Assembly: GCA_001603415.1 (NCBI GenBank)
Contig: LUYY01000054.1
Span: forward strand, 1 to 18,385
Source of the DNA: Bacteroidales bacterium Bact_07
GTDB taxonomy: Bacteria > Bacteroidota > Bacteroidia > Bacteroidales > Tenuifilaceae
DNA: 18,385 bases
Direction: 5' to 3'
Shown here in pieces: positions 1 to 6,908 of this stretch (position 1 is the stretch's first letter; every line of letters begins with the position of its first letter). Made by a program: the position numbers and the translations under genes. The notes under the pieces are model-generated. The model was not told the origin of the DNA. It made no database searches and worked only from the letters and a program-made list of their open reading frames with translations.

Positions 1-341
1 TCTTCAAGGAACTTCTTGCTTGCTTCAAGATTTTCCTGAGCTATTTTCATTTCACGACGATTAAAGAAATCCTGAATATATTTGATGGCATCTTCATCGG
101 TCATCTTGATTTTGGAAGAATCTTTGCTGTAAACATCTTGAATGGCACGGGCCATTGCCTTGTAGTTGATTTCGTCGAGCTTGGCATTCTTAAAGCTCCC
201 GGCAATGTTTACACCAAGTGCATAGCTTAAACTATCGATTTCAGATTTTAGGATAACCTTGCCAACCTTGCTGTTGGAGTTTTGGCACGAGATAACTACA
301 GGTATTGCTATGGCAGCAATAAATAAATTTTTTAGCTTCAT
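1..341 (-). CDS. FKBP-type peptidyl-prolyl isomerase lipoprotein, N-terminal part (cut by window start)
   Basis: The first 113 codons of a gene that runs off the left edge. The ATG is at 341. Residues 1-19 form a lipoprotein signal ending in V-I-S-C (lipidated Cys19). After it comes the pattern I-D-S-L-S-Y-A-L-G-V-N-I-A, followed by helical, charged sequence with a DDAIKYIQDFF-like stretch. This is the start of the N-terminal dimerisation domain found in FkpA/Mip-type FKBP isomerases (Pfam FKBP_N family). The catalytic FKBP domain would lie outside the window, so the isomerase call rests on the N-terminal domain only. The expected role is folding of proteins in the periplasm, anchored to a membrane. 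A weak promoter-like TATCTTCGC lies at 384-392 on this strand, but no convincing -33 element accompanies it. Confidence 0.8.
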   Translation of the reverse strand, partial: MKLKNLFIAAIAIPVVISCQNSNSKVGKVILKSEIDSLSYALGVNIAGSFKNAKLDEINYKAMARAIQDVYSKDSSKIKMTDEDAIKYIQDFFNRREMKIAQENLEASKKFLE

Positions 342-438
342 GGTGATATTAATTTAAATTAGTTACTTACCAATAAATTCTCTGCGAAGATACTACACTT
401 TTCGAATAAGAAAAAAATGTTAGCTTTTTTTGGGGATT

Positions 439-1116
439 TTAATGAACGGGAGTTTTCCAAGCCCTTACCATATGCCTTTTACCCGGAGGTCCCTGAAGCC
501 TTTCAACGCTAAAACCTGCATCACGCAGATTCTGCTTAACCAATCCTTTTGCGGAATAGGTAACCAAAGCTCCATTTGGTCTTAAAGCATCGAATAGTTT
601 TCGGAAGTTTTCAAGGCTCCACATCTCGGGCTGATCGTCTGGGGCAAAAGCATCAAAGTAAATTAAATCAAAGCTTTCGGTGGGTATCCACTGGGTATAA
701 TCGGCATAAATCTTAAAAACTGAAAACCAAGGCGAAATTTGAACCTTTTCGGTTGCAGGGGCCTTTACAATTTTACCCCAAAGGGTTGCACATTCCGGTT
801 CAAGAATTTCGGCATAGCCGGTTGAGTACAGTATATCGTCCGATGGTGGGTATAGCTCAATGCCAAAATACCTAACCTCAACCCTGTATTTCTCAGCAGC
901 ATAAGCAGTAAGGGCAGCGTTTAGGCAAGTTCCTAAACCTACCTCAAGTAGGTCGATAGTATGGCGATTCGGCAAAATTGCCTCAAACCCTGATTTTATG
1001 AATACATGCATGGATTCAGTTAACGCTCCGTTCACGGAATGGTAACAGGCGTTAAATCTATCGCTGTATAATGTGGAACTGCCATCGGCAGTTTGAACAA
1101 CCTTTAATCCATCCAT
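439..1116 (-). CDS. mnmD: tRNA U34 methyltransferase MnmD (stand-alone MnmC1 domain)
   Basis: This 225-aa protein matches the methyltransferase half of MnmC (DUF752 family), which uses SAM to convert the 5-aminomethyl group on wobble uridine 34 of tRNA to 5-methylaminomethyl. Visible family signatures are YHS..GAL.ESMHVFI (residues 25-40), the SAM-binding LLEVGLGTCLNA (56-67), YFDAFAPDDQPEMW (153-166), TYSAKG (187-191) and GPPGKRHMVRA (209-219). There is no FAD-dependent MnmC2 domain, so this is the MnmD form. I chose the ATG at 1116. An in-frame TTG at 1143 exists, but it lies beside the T-run of the upstream terminator and upstream of a likely promoter element. The protein has no signal peptide and should act in the cytoplasm. 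It lies downstream of the thioredoxin operon but is probably transcribed separately. Confidence 0.9.
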   Translation of the reverse strand: MDGLKVVQTADGSSTLYSDRFNACYHSVNGALTESMHVFIKSGFEAILPNRHTIDLLEVGLGTCLNAALTAYAAEKYRVEVRYFGIELYPPSDDILYSTGYAEILEPECATLWGKIVKAPATEKVQISPWFSVFKIYADYTQWIPTESFDLIYFDAFAPDDQPEMWSLENFRKLFDALRPNGALVTYSAKGLVKQNLRDAGFSVERLQGPPGKRHMVRAWKTPVH

Positions 1117-1131
1117 GCCCAAAAGTTTAAG

Positions 1132-1160
1132 CAAAACTAACAAAAAAGCCGCTAATCAAA
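1132..1160 (-). promoter_or_regulatory. Candidate promoter of mnmD, overlapping the upstream terminator
   Basis: On the minus strand TTTG (1160-1157) is followed after 17 nt by TAGTTTTG (1139-1132). This fits the Bacteroidota pattern TTTG / TAnnTTTG with a rather short spacer. The -33 element lies in the loop of the preceding terminator hairpin. Transcription would start only about 10 nt before the ATG at 1116. The match is by eye in an AT-rich stretch. Confidence 0.35.
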
Positions 1161-1169
1161 TAGCGGCTT
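1142..1169 (-). terminator. Rho-independent terminator of the thioredoxin operon
   Basis: AAGCCGCTA (1146-1154) and TAGCGGCTT (1161-1169) form a perfect 9-bp stem with a 6-nt loop. On the minus strand the stem is followed by six T residues (1147-1142). It lies 21 nt beyond the stop codon of the gene ending at 1191, and so ends the two-gene redox operon. Confidence 0.88.
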
Positions 1170-1190
1170 CATAACTATAATTGCAAGCAT

Positions 1191-1790
1191 TTACTTTTTT
1201 ACCTTAATTGAGCAGCCAACCGCTTTGGTTTCAGTAACAGCAGGCTTTTTGCCTGAGAGTAGGGCATCAACCGCATTTTCAACATATTTCTCTTTAACGG
1301 CCGAGGCATCCTTGTAGTTATCGTCAATTGTACCAATGTATTCGACAAATAGTTCATTTGCCTTTTTACTCAAAACAAAAACATGAGGAGTTCGGGCTGC
1401 TCCATAAAGTGGATAAACCTTTTGCCCCTCGTCGAAAAGGTAAACAAACGGAAAATTCTTTTGCTGAGCTCGCTCAACCATTTTATCGAACGAATCTTCA
1501 GGTACAACCTCAGGATCGTTTGAGTTTATGGCTACTACCGGAAATCCTTTAGGAGCATACTTTTTGTGTAAATCAATTATCCTATCCTCGTAGGCCTTTA
1601 CAAAAGGGCAATGGTTACAGGAAAATATCACAATAAAACCTTTGACTTGAGGATAATCGGCCAGCGATACCATTTTGCCATCAACGTTTTTCAGGCGAAA
1701 GTCAGGGGCCTTATCACCAATTTTTAAACCCTGTGCATATAACCCAGCTGCCAAAAAAGTAGCCATAAGTATTAAAAATAGTCGTTTCAT
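1191..1790 (-). CDS. Exported thioredoxin-fold protein with CNHC motif (AhpC/TSA-redoxin type)
   Basis: A 199-aa protein with a signal peptide (residues 1-19, cleavage near A-Q). The G-D-K-A-P-D-F-x-L start of the AhpC/TSA/redoxin fold is at 25-33. The redox site is S-C-N-H-C-P, with Cys58 and Cys61; most thioredoxins have WCxxC instead. A third cysteine sits in a G-C-S-I-K tail (Cys193), which I recall as common in this CNHC subfamily. The expected role is thiol-disulphide or peroxide chemistry in the periplasm; the substrate cannot be read from sequence. The gene follows a TlpA-like gene with an 11-nt gap and ends in a terminator, so the two are very likely co-transcribed. The ATG at 1790 directly begins the signal peptide (MKRLFL). 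Confidence 0.85.
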   Translation of the reverse strand: MKRLFLILMATFLAAGLYAQGLKIGDKAPDFRLKNVDGKMVSLADYPQVKGFIVIFSCNHCPFVKAYEDRIIDLHKKYAPKGFPVVAINSNDPEVVPEDSFDKMVERAQQKNFPFVYLFDEGQKVYPLYGAARTPHVFVLSKKANELFVEYIGTIDDNYKDASAVKEKYVENAVDALLSGKKPAVTETKAVGCSIKVKK

Positions 1791-1801
1791 AGTTTTTTGT
1801 T

Positions 1802-2302
1802 TTAAGGTTTAACAAGTAAATCATCTATTGCATTTGTAATATCAGCAAGTTCAATTGGCCCTTCGTAGAAAAGCTTTTGACTTTTTCTGTAAATAAAAGT
1901 CGCCGGCAATGCACCACTCCAGGCAGGATTAACTTTGTTAATCCATTCATTCTGATTGGGATCGTCGAGCAATACCACTGGCAAAAGGTTAGTTCGGGAT
2001 TTTACAAAGGGTATTAAGCTTTTTTCAAGCTGATTGGGAAAATCGAGGCTAACCATCAGGAATTTTACCTTTTTATCGGAATACACTCTGGCAGCCTCAT
2101 CAAAGTGAGGAAACTCCTTTACACAGGGAGCACACCAGGTAGCCCAAAAGTTGATTATATATACCGTATCAGTATTTTTATTCAGCATGGGTTCCAACTT
2201 GCTAAAATCAATTACTTCAATTTTGTCGTAATTTAACTTCCTGCCAGTGTTGCAGCCGAGTAAAATGAGTGAAGTCAAAAAAATTAAAACCAATCGGTGC
2301 AT
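1802..2302 (-). CDS. TlpA/ResA-like thioredoxin lipoprotein
   Basis: A 166-aa lipoprotein: residues 1-16 are a short hydrophobic signal ending in L-L-G, with the lipidated cysteine at 17. The thioredoxin site is F-W-A-T-W-C-A-P-C (Cys57, Cys60), and the cis-proline loop is A-L-P-A-T-F (Pro133). TlpA/ResA proteins are membrane-anchored reductases facing the periplasm, and supply electrons for cytochrome c maturation or other disulphide reduction. No cytochrome gene is nearby, so the client is open. It is the first gene of an operon with the CNHC protein 11 nt downstream. I see no clear promoter in the region it shares with the divergent peptidase gene. Confidence 0.85.
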   Translation of the reverse strand: MHRLVLIFLTSLILLGCNTGRKLNYDKIEVIDFSKLEPMLNKNTDTVYIINFWATWCAPCVKEFPHFDEAARVYSDKKVKFLMVSLDFPNQLEKSLIPFVKSRTNLLPVVLLDDPNQNEWINKVNPAWSGALPATFIYRKSQKLFYEGPIELADITNAIDDLLVKP

Positions 2303-2393
2303 ACGTATTAACTTTCATTATAAACAATTTAATTCCATTTAGGTTCAAATAGCTTACTCTTGTTCTCGTCATCGAACATATTACATCAAGCAA

Positions 2394-2425
2394 TTTGGTA
2401 ATCATCAATCAATGTAATAAATTTG
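2394..2425 (+). promoter_or_regulatory. Bacteroidota-type promoter of the oligopeptidase gene
   Basis: TTTG (2394-2397), a 20-nt spacer and TAAATTTG (2418-2425) match the Bacteroidota primary sigma factor pattern TTTG / TAnnTTTG very well. The predicted start lies about 20 nt before the ATG at 2450. Two short inverted repeats overlap the elements: TATTACAT/ATGTAATA (2379-2386 and 2412-2419) and GTAATCA/TGATTAC (2398-2404 and 2424-2430). They could be operator arms or chance in AT-rich DNA. Confidence 0.55.
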
Positions 2426-2449
2426 ATTACTTAAACTTTAGCATGACAG

Positions 2450-4555
2450 ATGTTGCAACCTTTGAAAAATATTTTGTTCTTTTCTGCTATCGCTTTGATT
2501 TCAGGATGTTCGTTAATACCCAAACCACCTGTTGCCGAACAACACGACACGCTTCTGGTAATGTTTGGTGACACGCGTATCGACCCTTACTACTGGCTAC
2601 GACAACGCGAATCGCAAAAGGTTACCGATTACCTATTGGCGGAGAATGCTTATACCTACGCAATAATGGAGCCTACCCTAAGTCTGCAAGACCGATTGGT
2701 GGCTGAAATGCGTTCGCGCAAGCGAGGCGATGACGTTACGGTTCCCGTATTTATGAATGGTTACTACTATTACATCCGATACGAGGAAGGCAAAGAGTAT
2801 CCCTTAAACTGCAGGCGGAAGGGTTCCATGAATGCACCCGAAGAGATAATACTTGATGAGAATGAGGTTGCTGCTGGCCACCGTTACTGTCAGGTCGCCA
2901 GCATTGATATTTCACCCGACAACCATATTATGGCATTTGGAGTTGATACCTTAGGCAAGCGGCTCTTTACCATATACTTCAAGGATTTGGAATCGGGACG
3001 AATTTTAGAACATAAAATTGAGAATACCACCGGGGAGGTAGCCTGGACTAAAGATAGCCGTTTTGTTTTCTATGCCTTTAAGGATAGTACACTTAGGCCC
3101 TCAGCTATTTACCGCCACGATATACTTCAACCATTCGACGACGTTCAGGTATTCAGGGAATTCGATAAAACTTTCCGAACGCATGTATTTACCACTAAAT
3201 CGTACGATTATGTAATAATCTCTTCATCAAATGGCAATTCAAGCGAGTGCTGGTATCTTGATACCCAAAGACCTTTAGATAAATTTAAATTGATTGTAGG
3301 GCGTGATAAAAATTTTGAGTATAGTGTCGATCACTCTGGCAATTTCTTTTACTTTTTGACCAACTTTAATGCCCCTAACTTCAGAGTGCTTAGGGCTCCA
3401 GTTTCGAATCCGGTTTTAAAAAACTGGAAAGAGGTTATACCTACCGATTCATCGGTTTTGATACTCACAATGGAGGCCTTTAAAAATCATTTGGTAACCA
3501 CTGAACGACGCGATGCGCTTCTAAAGGTAAGGGTTATCAACTTACAAAGCCTGGAGCAGCACTATGTCGATTTTGGCGAAGAGGTTTACACCGCCCTACC
3601 CTCGGTAAATCCTGAGTTCAATACCGACTTATTTTATTACTACTACACCTCCTTTACTACCCCTGGCTCCACCTGCGAGTATAACATGAATACTCATAAA
3701 AAACGTTTACTCAAACAAAACGAAGTTCTTGGAGGTTTTGAACCTAAAAACTATGAGTCAAAAAGAATTTGGGCAACTGCAAACGACGGGACAAAAATCC
3801 CTATCTCGCTTGTTTACAGGAAAGGAACTAAACTTAATGCAAGTACACCATTACTTTTATATGGCTATGGAGCATACGGTTACTCCATAAATACAACCTT
3901 CGATCCCAACCTGATTTGTCTTTTGGACAGAGGTGTAGTTTACGCTGTTGCCCATGTACGAGGCGGCCAGGAAATGGGACGACATTGGTACTACCAGGGC
4001 AAACTGTTGAACAAGAAAAACTCCCTTGCCGATTTTATTGCTTGCGCTGAAAAATTAATTGCCGAAGGCTATACCTCGCCTTCAAAACTCATTGCCCATG
4101 GCAGTAGTGCCGGCGGATTGCTATTGGGTGCAGCAGTAAATATTCGTCCTGACCTATTCAAAGCGGTGGTTGCCGAAGTCCCCTTTGTTGATGTTCTCAC
4201 ATCGATGCTCGATTCTACCCAAGCACTAACCACTGTTGAGTACAACGAATGGGGTAATCCAAACGATTCAACCTACTATTTCTATATAAAATCATACTCC
4301 CCATACGACCAGGTAAAAAAACAAGCCTACCCCAACATGCTTGTAACTTCAGGCTACAACGATAACCAAGTGCAGTTTTTTGAGCCAGTTAAGTGGGTGG
4401 CAAAGTTACGGGCTAACAATACCGGGAATAGCCAAATACTCCTATGGGTTGATATGTCGCTTGGCCATAGCCAGTCATCGGGCAGGTACGTTCAGCTAAA
4501 GGATCAAGCCTTTATATATGCCTATATGCTAAGCCAGTGGGGTATAACCGAATAA
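2450..4555 (+). CDS. ptrB: Oligopeptidase B-like S9A prolyl oligopeptidase family lipoprotein
   Basis: A 701-aa serine peptidase of family S9A, closest by eye to oligopeptidase B, which cuts short peptides after basic residues. The N-terminal I-D-P-Y-Y-W-L-R region is followed by a seven-bladed propeller region (about 75-425) and an alpha/beta-hydrolase domain (about 430-701). The catalytic triad is Ser553 in G-S-S-A-G-G, Asp638 in Y-N-D-N-Q-V, and His673 in L-G-H-S. Residues 1-20 form a lipoprotein signal (I-S-G-C, Cys20), so the enzyme is exported and anchored, unlike cytosolic E. coli PtrB. Against the PtrB sequence as I recall it, the specificity residue Glu576 is kept (Glu597), but Glu578 is replaced by Asn599. 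The gene stands alone between divergent and convergent neighbours and has its own promoter. The ATG at 2450 directly starts the signal peptide. Confidence 0.88.
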   Translation: MLQPLKNILFFSAIALISGCSLIPKPPVAEQHDTLLVMFGDTRIDPYYWLRQRESQKVTDYLLAENAYTYAIMEPTLSLQDRLVAEMRSRKRGDDVTVPVFMNGYYYYIRYEEGKEYPLNCRRKGSMNAPEEIILDENEVAAGHRYCQVASIDISPDNHIMAFGVDTLGKRLFTIYFKDLESGRILEHKIENTTGEVAWTKDSRFVFYAFKDSTLRPSAIYRHDILQPFDDVQVFREFDKTFRTHVFTTKSYDYVIISSSNGNSSECWYLDTQRPLDKFKLIVGRDKNFEYSVDHSGNFFYFLTNFNAPNFRVLRAPVSNPVLKNWKEVIPTDSSVLILTMEAFKNHLVTTERRDALLKVRVINLQSLEQHYVDFGEEVYTALPSVNPEFNTDLFYYYYTSFTTPGSTCEYNMNTHKKRLLKQNEVLGGFEPKNYESKRIWATANDGTKIPISLVYRKGTKLNASTPLLLYGYGAYGYSINTTFDPNLICLLDRGVVYAVAHVRGGQEMGRHWYYQGKLLNKKNSLADFIACAEKLIAEGYTSPSKLIAHGSSAGGLLLGAAVNIRPDLFKAVVAEVPFVDVLTSMLDSTQALTTVEYNEWGNPNDSTYYFYIKSYSPYDQVKKQAYPNMLVTSGYNDNQVQFFEPVKWVAKLRANNTGNSQILLWVDMSLGHSQSSGRYVQLKDQAFIYAYMLSQWGITE

Positions 4556-4578
4556 GTGTTTCTGGTAAAGGAAGGTAA

Positions 4579-6597
4579 CTATTTAACAATTGGACATAAC
4601 GGTACCGTGAAGTAGAAGGTTGATCCCCTACCGGGTTCGCTTTCCAACCAAATTCTACCCCCAAGCCTTTCAACATAAGCCTTGGCAATGGATAAACCTA
4701 AACCTGCGCCATCAACCGGATTGGTAAGTTCCAAATTCCCCCTGACAAAACGTTCGAAAATTGCCTGCTGTTTATTTCGTGGGATTCCAACGCCGGTGTC
4801 GCGCACCGTAAACTCTAATGCACCGTTCAATAGCTCACACCCTATTTCAATTTGCCCTTTATTGGTATATTTTATGGAGTTTTTAACAAGGTTAAACAGC
4901 ACATCCTGAACTAAGTTTGGATCGGTATCAACTTCTTCTATTTGTTCAGGAATACTAATTTTTCTTAATATTTTCAATCCCTTTTTATTGGCTTCAGGGG
5001 TAAAAAAGTCAGCTACATAACTAATTAGTTTGTGAATGTTAGTTGGTTTTAGCTTGACTTCTACTAAGCCGGTTTCTATTATCGCCATTTCGATAAGTCC
5101 TGTAAGAAGCCCATCGAGTCTCTCACCGCTTTTCTCTATAATATCCAAATACCTTTCAAAGTCATCCTTCGATAAGTTTGGGCTTCGCATCAGCTCTACA
5201 AACCCCAAAATACCATTAAGTGGGGTTCGAATTTCATGACTCATATTGGCAAGGAAGGCCGACTTCAATTTATCACTCTCCTCTGCTTTTTCTTTAGCTT
5301 CAAGCAATTGCTTTTCCCATTTCTTTTGTTCGGTTATATCGCGTGCCACCGCTATAACACAAGTTTTACCAAAGTAATATCCAGGGGTTAGACTAACTAC
5401 TTTAGGGAAATATGTGCCATCGTGGCGTATTCCCCAAAATTCAAATACTTGGGGTTCGCCATGGAATGCTTTTTTAACAGATTGAGCAACCTGTTCCAGA
5501 TCGTTGTACCCTGGTGCTGAAAGGAATTCGGGGGTCTTACCAATGAAATATTCGCGAGGGTAGCCATAAATTATGGTTGCGGTATCATTTACATCTAAAA
5601 ATACTCCATTTTCATCCTGAATGTAAACCGCCTCCGAAATGCTGTTTAAAATGCCTTTATAGGTTTGCTCTGAAAGTTTTAGTTTTTCTTCCATCTCCTT
5701 TTTTTCGGTAATATCGCGAGCTGTTCCAACCAAACCGATTAATTTTCCTTCATTACTGAAAAGCGGAGCTTTATGAACATCAAGAAACATGAATTTTCCC
5801 TTAACATTGCCATACTCATCAAAACGCATGGGACGTAATTCCTTCAGGGTTACTTCATCGGAATCCATGCACAGTTCGCCAAATGTGTGCCAAGAGGGAT
5901 CATCGGGATGACGCTCCCGCTCGCGAAGAGCAAAAAATAAATCGGTTTTTCCAATGGGTTCATCAGTATCAACAGCATTTAGTAGATTGTTGCACATTGC
6001 CTTATTGGCAAAAATATAGCGTTTTTCGATATCCTTTGCCCAAATCATATCAGGGGTTGTATCGGCAAGCAATCGTAGTAGGTTGTAAAGCTCCTGATAT
6101 CGCTTTTCGCTTTCCTTTAAGGCAATTTCATAGTTTTTTCTTTGGGTGATGTTTCTTACTACCGCCAAAGCTTTATCGTTACCGTACTTAACAAGCCTAC
6201 TTTCAAAAAACATTCTTTTCCCTTCAATAACTAAATCGTAGTCGTAAACCTGCATCTTTCCGGTTTCAAAAAGGAGTTTGATTTTTTCGTGGGTAAGCTT
6301 TGCCACATCATTAGGCAATACCTCTTCAACCCTTTTCCCAATAAAAACATGAGGCGGTGCATACATTTCGTTTGGGCCACCACTGTAATCAATAAAACAG
6401 CCTTGCTGGTCAAACACAAACATCAAATCGGGATTTGCCGATAGCAATGCAGCATTCCGGGCCTCGATATCGATCAACTTTTTCTCAGTATCATTTTTTA
6501 GCTCATTCAGATTAATACATGTAGTCTTTAATGCTTCATACTTCGCCCTTAAATCCTCAAGTTCATCAAGTAGCGCTTTAATATTAATTTCTTCCAT
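4579..6597 (-). CDS. Soluble sensor histidine kinase with three PAS domains
   Basis: A 672-aa cytoplasmic kinase with no membrane segment or signal peptide. In order: an N-terminal coiled coil (about 5-48), three PAS domains (about 50-155, 172-298 and 313-425; the second and third end in the PAC-like A-R-D-I-T-E), a HisKA domain with phospho-acceptor His454 in M-S-H-E-I-R-T-P, and an ATPase domain with the N-box (569-573), D-T-G-V-G (600-604) and G-A-G-L-G-L (630-635). There is no receiver domain and no adjacent response regulator, so its partner is encoded elsewhere. The signal sensed is unknown. The start is the ATG at 6597; an upstream TTG at 6621 lies inside the likely -7 element. The gene is convergent with the peptidase gene, with a 23-nt gap and no visible terminator. 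Confidence 0.92.
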   Translation of the reverse strand: MEEINIKALLDELEDLRAKYEALKTTCINLNELKNDTEKKLIDIEARNAALLSANPDLMFVFDQQGCFIDYSGGPNEMYAPPHVFIGKRVEEVLPNDVAKLTHEKIKLLFETGKMQVYDYDLVIEGKRMFFESRLVKYGNDKALAVVRNITQRKNYEIALKESEKRYQELYNLLRLLADTTPDMIWAKDIEKRYIFANKAMCNNLLNAVDTDEPIGKTDLFFALRERERHPDDPSWHTFGELCMDSDEVTLKELRPMRFDEYGNVKGKFMFLDVHKAPLFSNEGKLIGLVGTARDITEKKEMEEKLKLSEQTYKGILNSISEAVYIQDENGVFLDVNDTATIIYGYPREYFIGKTPEFLSAPGYNDLEQVAQSVKKAFHGEPQVFEFWGIRHDGTYFPKVVSLTPGYYFGKTCVIAVARDITEQKKWEKQLLEAKEKAEESDKLKSAFLANMSHEIRTPLNGILGFVELMRSPNLSKDDFERYLDIIEKSGERLDGLLTGLIEMAIIETGLVEVKLKPTNIHKLISYVADFFTPEANKKGLKILRKISIPEQIEEVDTDPNLVQDVLFNLVKNSIKYTNKGQIEIGCELLNGALEFTVRDTGVGIPRNKQQAIFERFVRGNLELTNPVDGAGLGLSIAKAYVERLGGRIWLESEPGRGSTFYFTVPLCPIVK

Positions 6598-6618
6598 CGT
6601 AAGTTGAAATTTTTGATT

Positions 6619-6649
6619 CAAGATACCTAAAATTCATTTATAAATCAAA
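6619..6649 (-). promoter_or_regulatory. Candidate promoter of the histidine kinase gene
   Basis: On the minus strand TTTG (6649-6646), a 20-nt spacer and TATCTTG (6625-6619) resemble the Bacteroidota promoter pattern, with one T missing in the -7 element. The predicted start lies roughly 15 nt before the ATG at 6597, which supports that ATG over the TTG at 6621. Confidence 0.45.
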
Positions 6650-6668
6650 TTTTGGTAATTTTTTAAAC

Positions 6669-6701
6669 CCCAATCCGTCAATTATCAATTAACGGATTGG
6701 G
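6669..6701. repeat. Inverted repeat in the kinase/guaB divergent region
   Basis: CCCAATCCGT (6669-6678) and ACGGATTGGG (6692-6701) are perfect 10-bp arms around a 13-nt AT-rich loop. The minus-strand side is followed by GTTTAAAAAATT, a weak T-tract at best. As both flanking genes point away from it, it is not an obvious terminator for either. It could be an operator or a leader hairpin of the kinase or guaB transcript. Confidence 0.7.
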
Positions 6702-6849
6702 TTAATTCTTCTCTGCTTCTCATTTATAATTCATTCATTCTTCAACTTAAGGCGATAAACGGTTAAAGGCTTTTGAGAAAAGCAAAGAACTATTTTTGAT
6801 TGTTTTGCAAAAAATAACAAACCCAAAGATGCATATTGGCCTGAGTCAA

Positions 6850-6878
6850 TTGTAGGTATGCTATTTTTTTGTAACTTG
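6850..6878 (+). promoter_or_regulatory. Candidate promoter of guaB
   Basis: TTG (6850-6852), a 19-nt spacer and TAACTTG (6872-6878) resemble the Bacteroidota promoter, with one T missing in the -7 element. The predicted start is about 20-25 nt before the ATG at 6909. It is similar in form to the kinase and adenosyltransferase promoter candidates. Confidence 0.35.
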
Positions 6879-6908
6879 CCGCATTTTTAAACAGTAAACC
6901 AGATAACC

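Larger units (their letters stand above)
6598..6908. other. 311-nt divergent intergenic region between the kinase gene and guaB
   Basis: No gene is visible here. The region holds a minus-strand promoter for the kinase (6619-6649), a 10-bp hairpin (6669-6701) and a possible plus-strand promoter for guaB (6850-6878). A second promoter-like TATTTTTG occurs at 6791-6798, without a well-spaced -33 element. I found no riboswitch-like fold, repeat array or RNA gene in the remainder. Confidence 0.6.

Noticed and set aside
384..392. Promoter of the FKBP-type lipoprotein gene (TATCTTCGC on the minus strand)
   Set aside because: The -7-like element is plausible, but no TTG occurs 17-21 nt upstream of it, so the evidence is too weak to list.
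2217..2408. 63-aa open frame on the minus strand across the start of the TlpA-like gene
   Set aside because: It overlaps a recognisable lipoprotein gene in another frame and has no family signature; its N-terminal half lies in promoter DNA.
6598..6621. Extension of the histidine kinase to a TTG start at 6621
   Set aside because: The TTG overlaps the likely -7 promoter element, and the ATG at 6597 gives a clean coiled-coil start. The same reasoning removed TTG starts at 1143 (mnmD), 15125 (adenosyltransferase) and 16788 (methyltransferase).
6634..6729. Direct repeat TCATTTATAA at 6634-6643 and 6720-6729
   Set aside because: Ten AT-rich bases in an AT-rich intergenic region are expected by chance, and there is no regular spacing or third copy.
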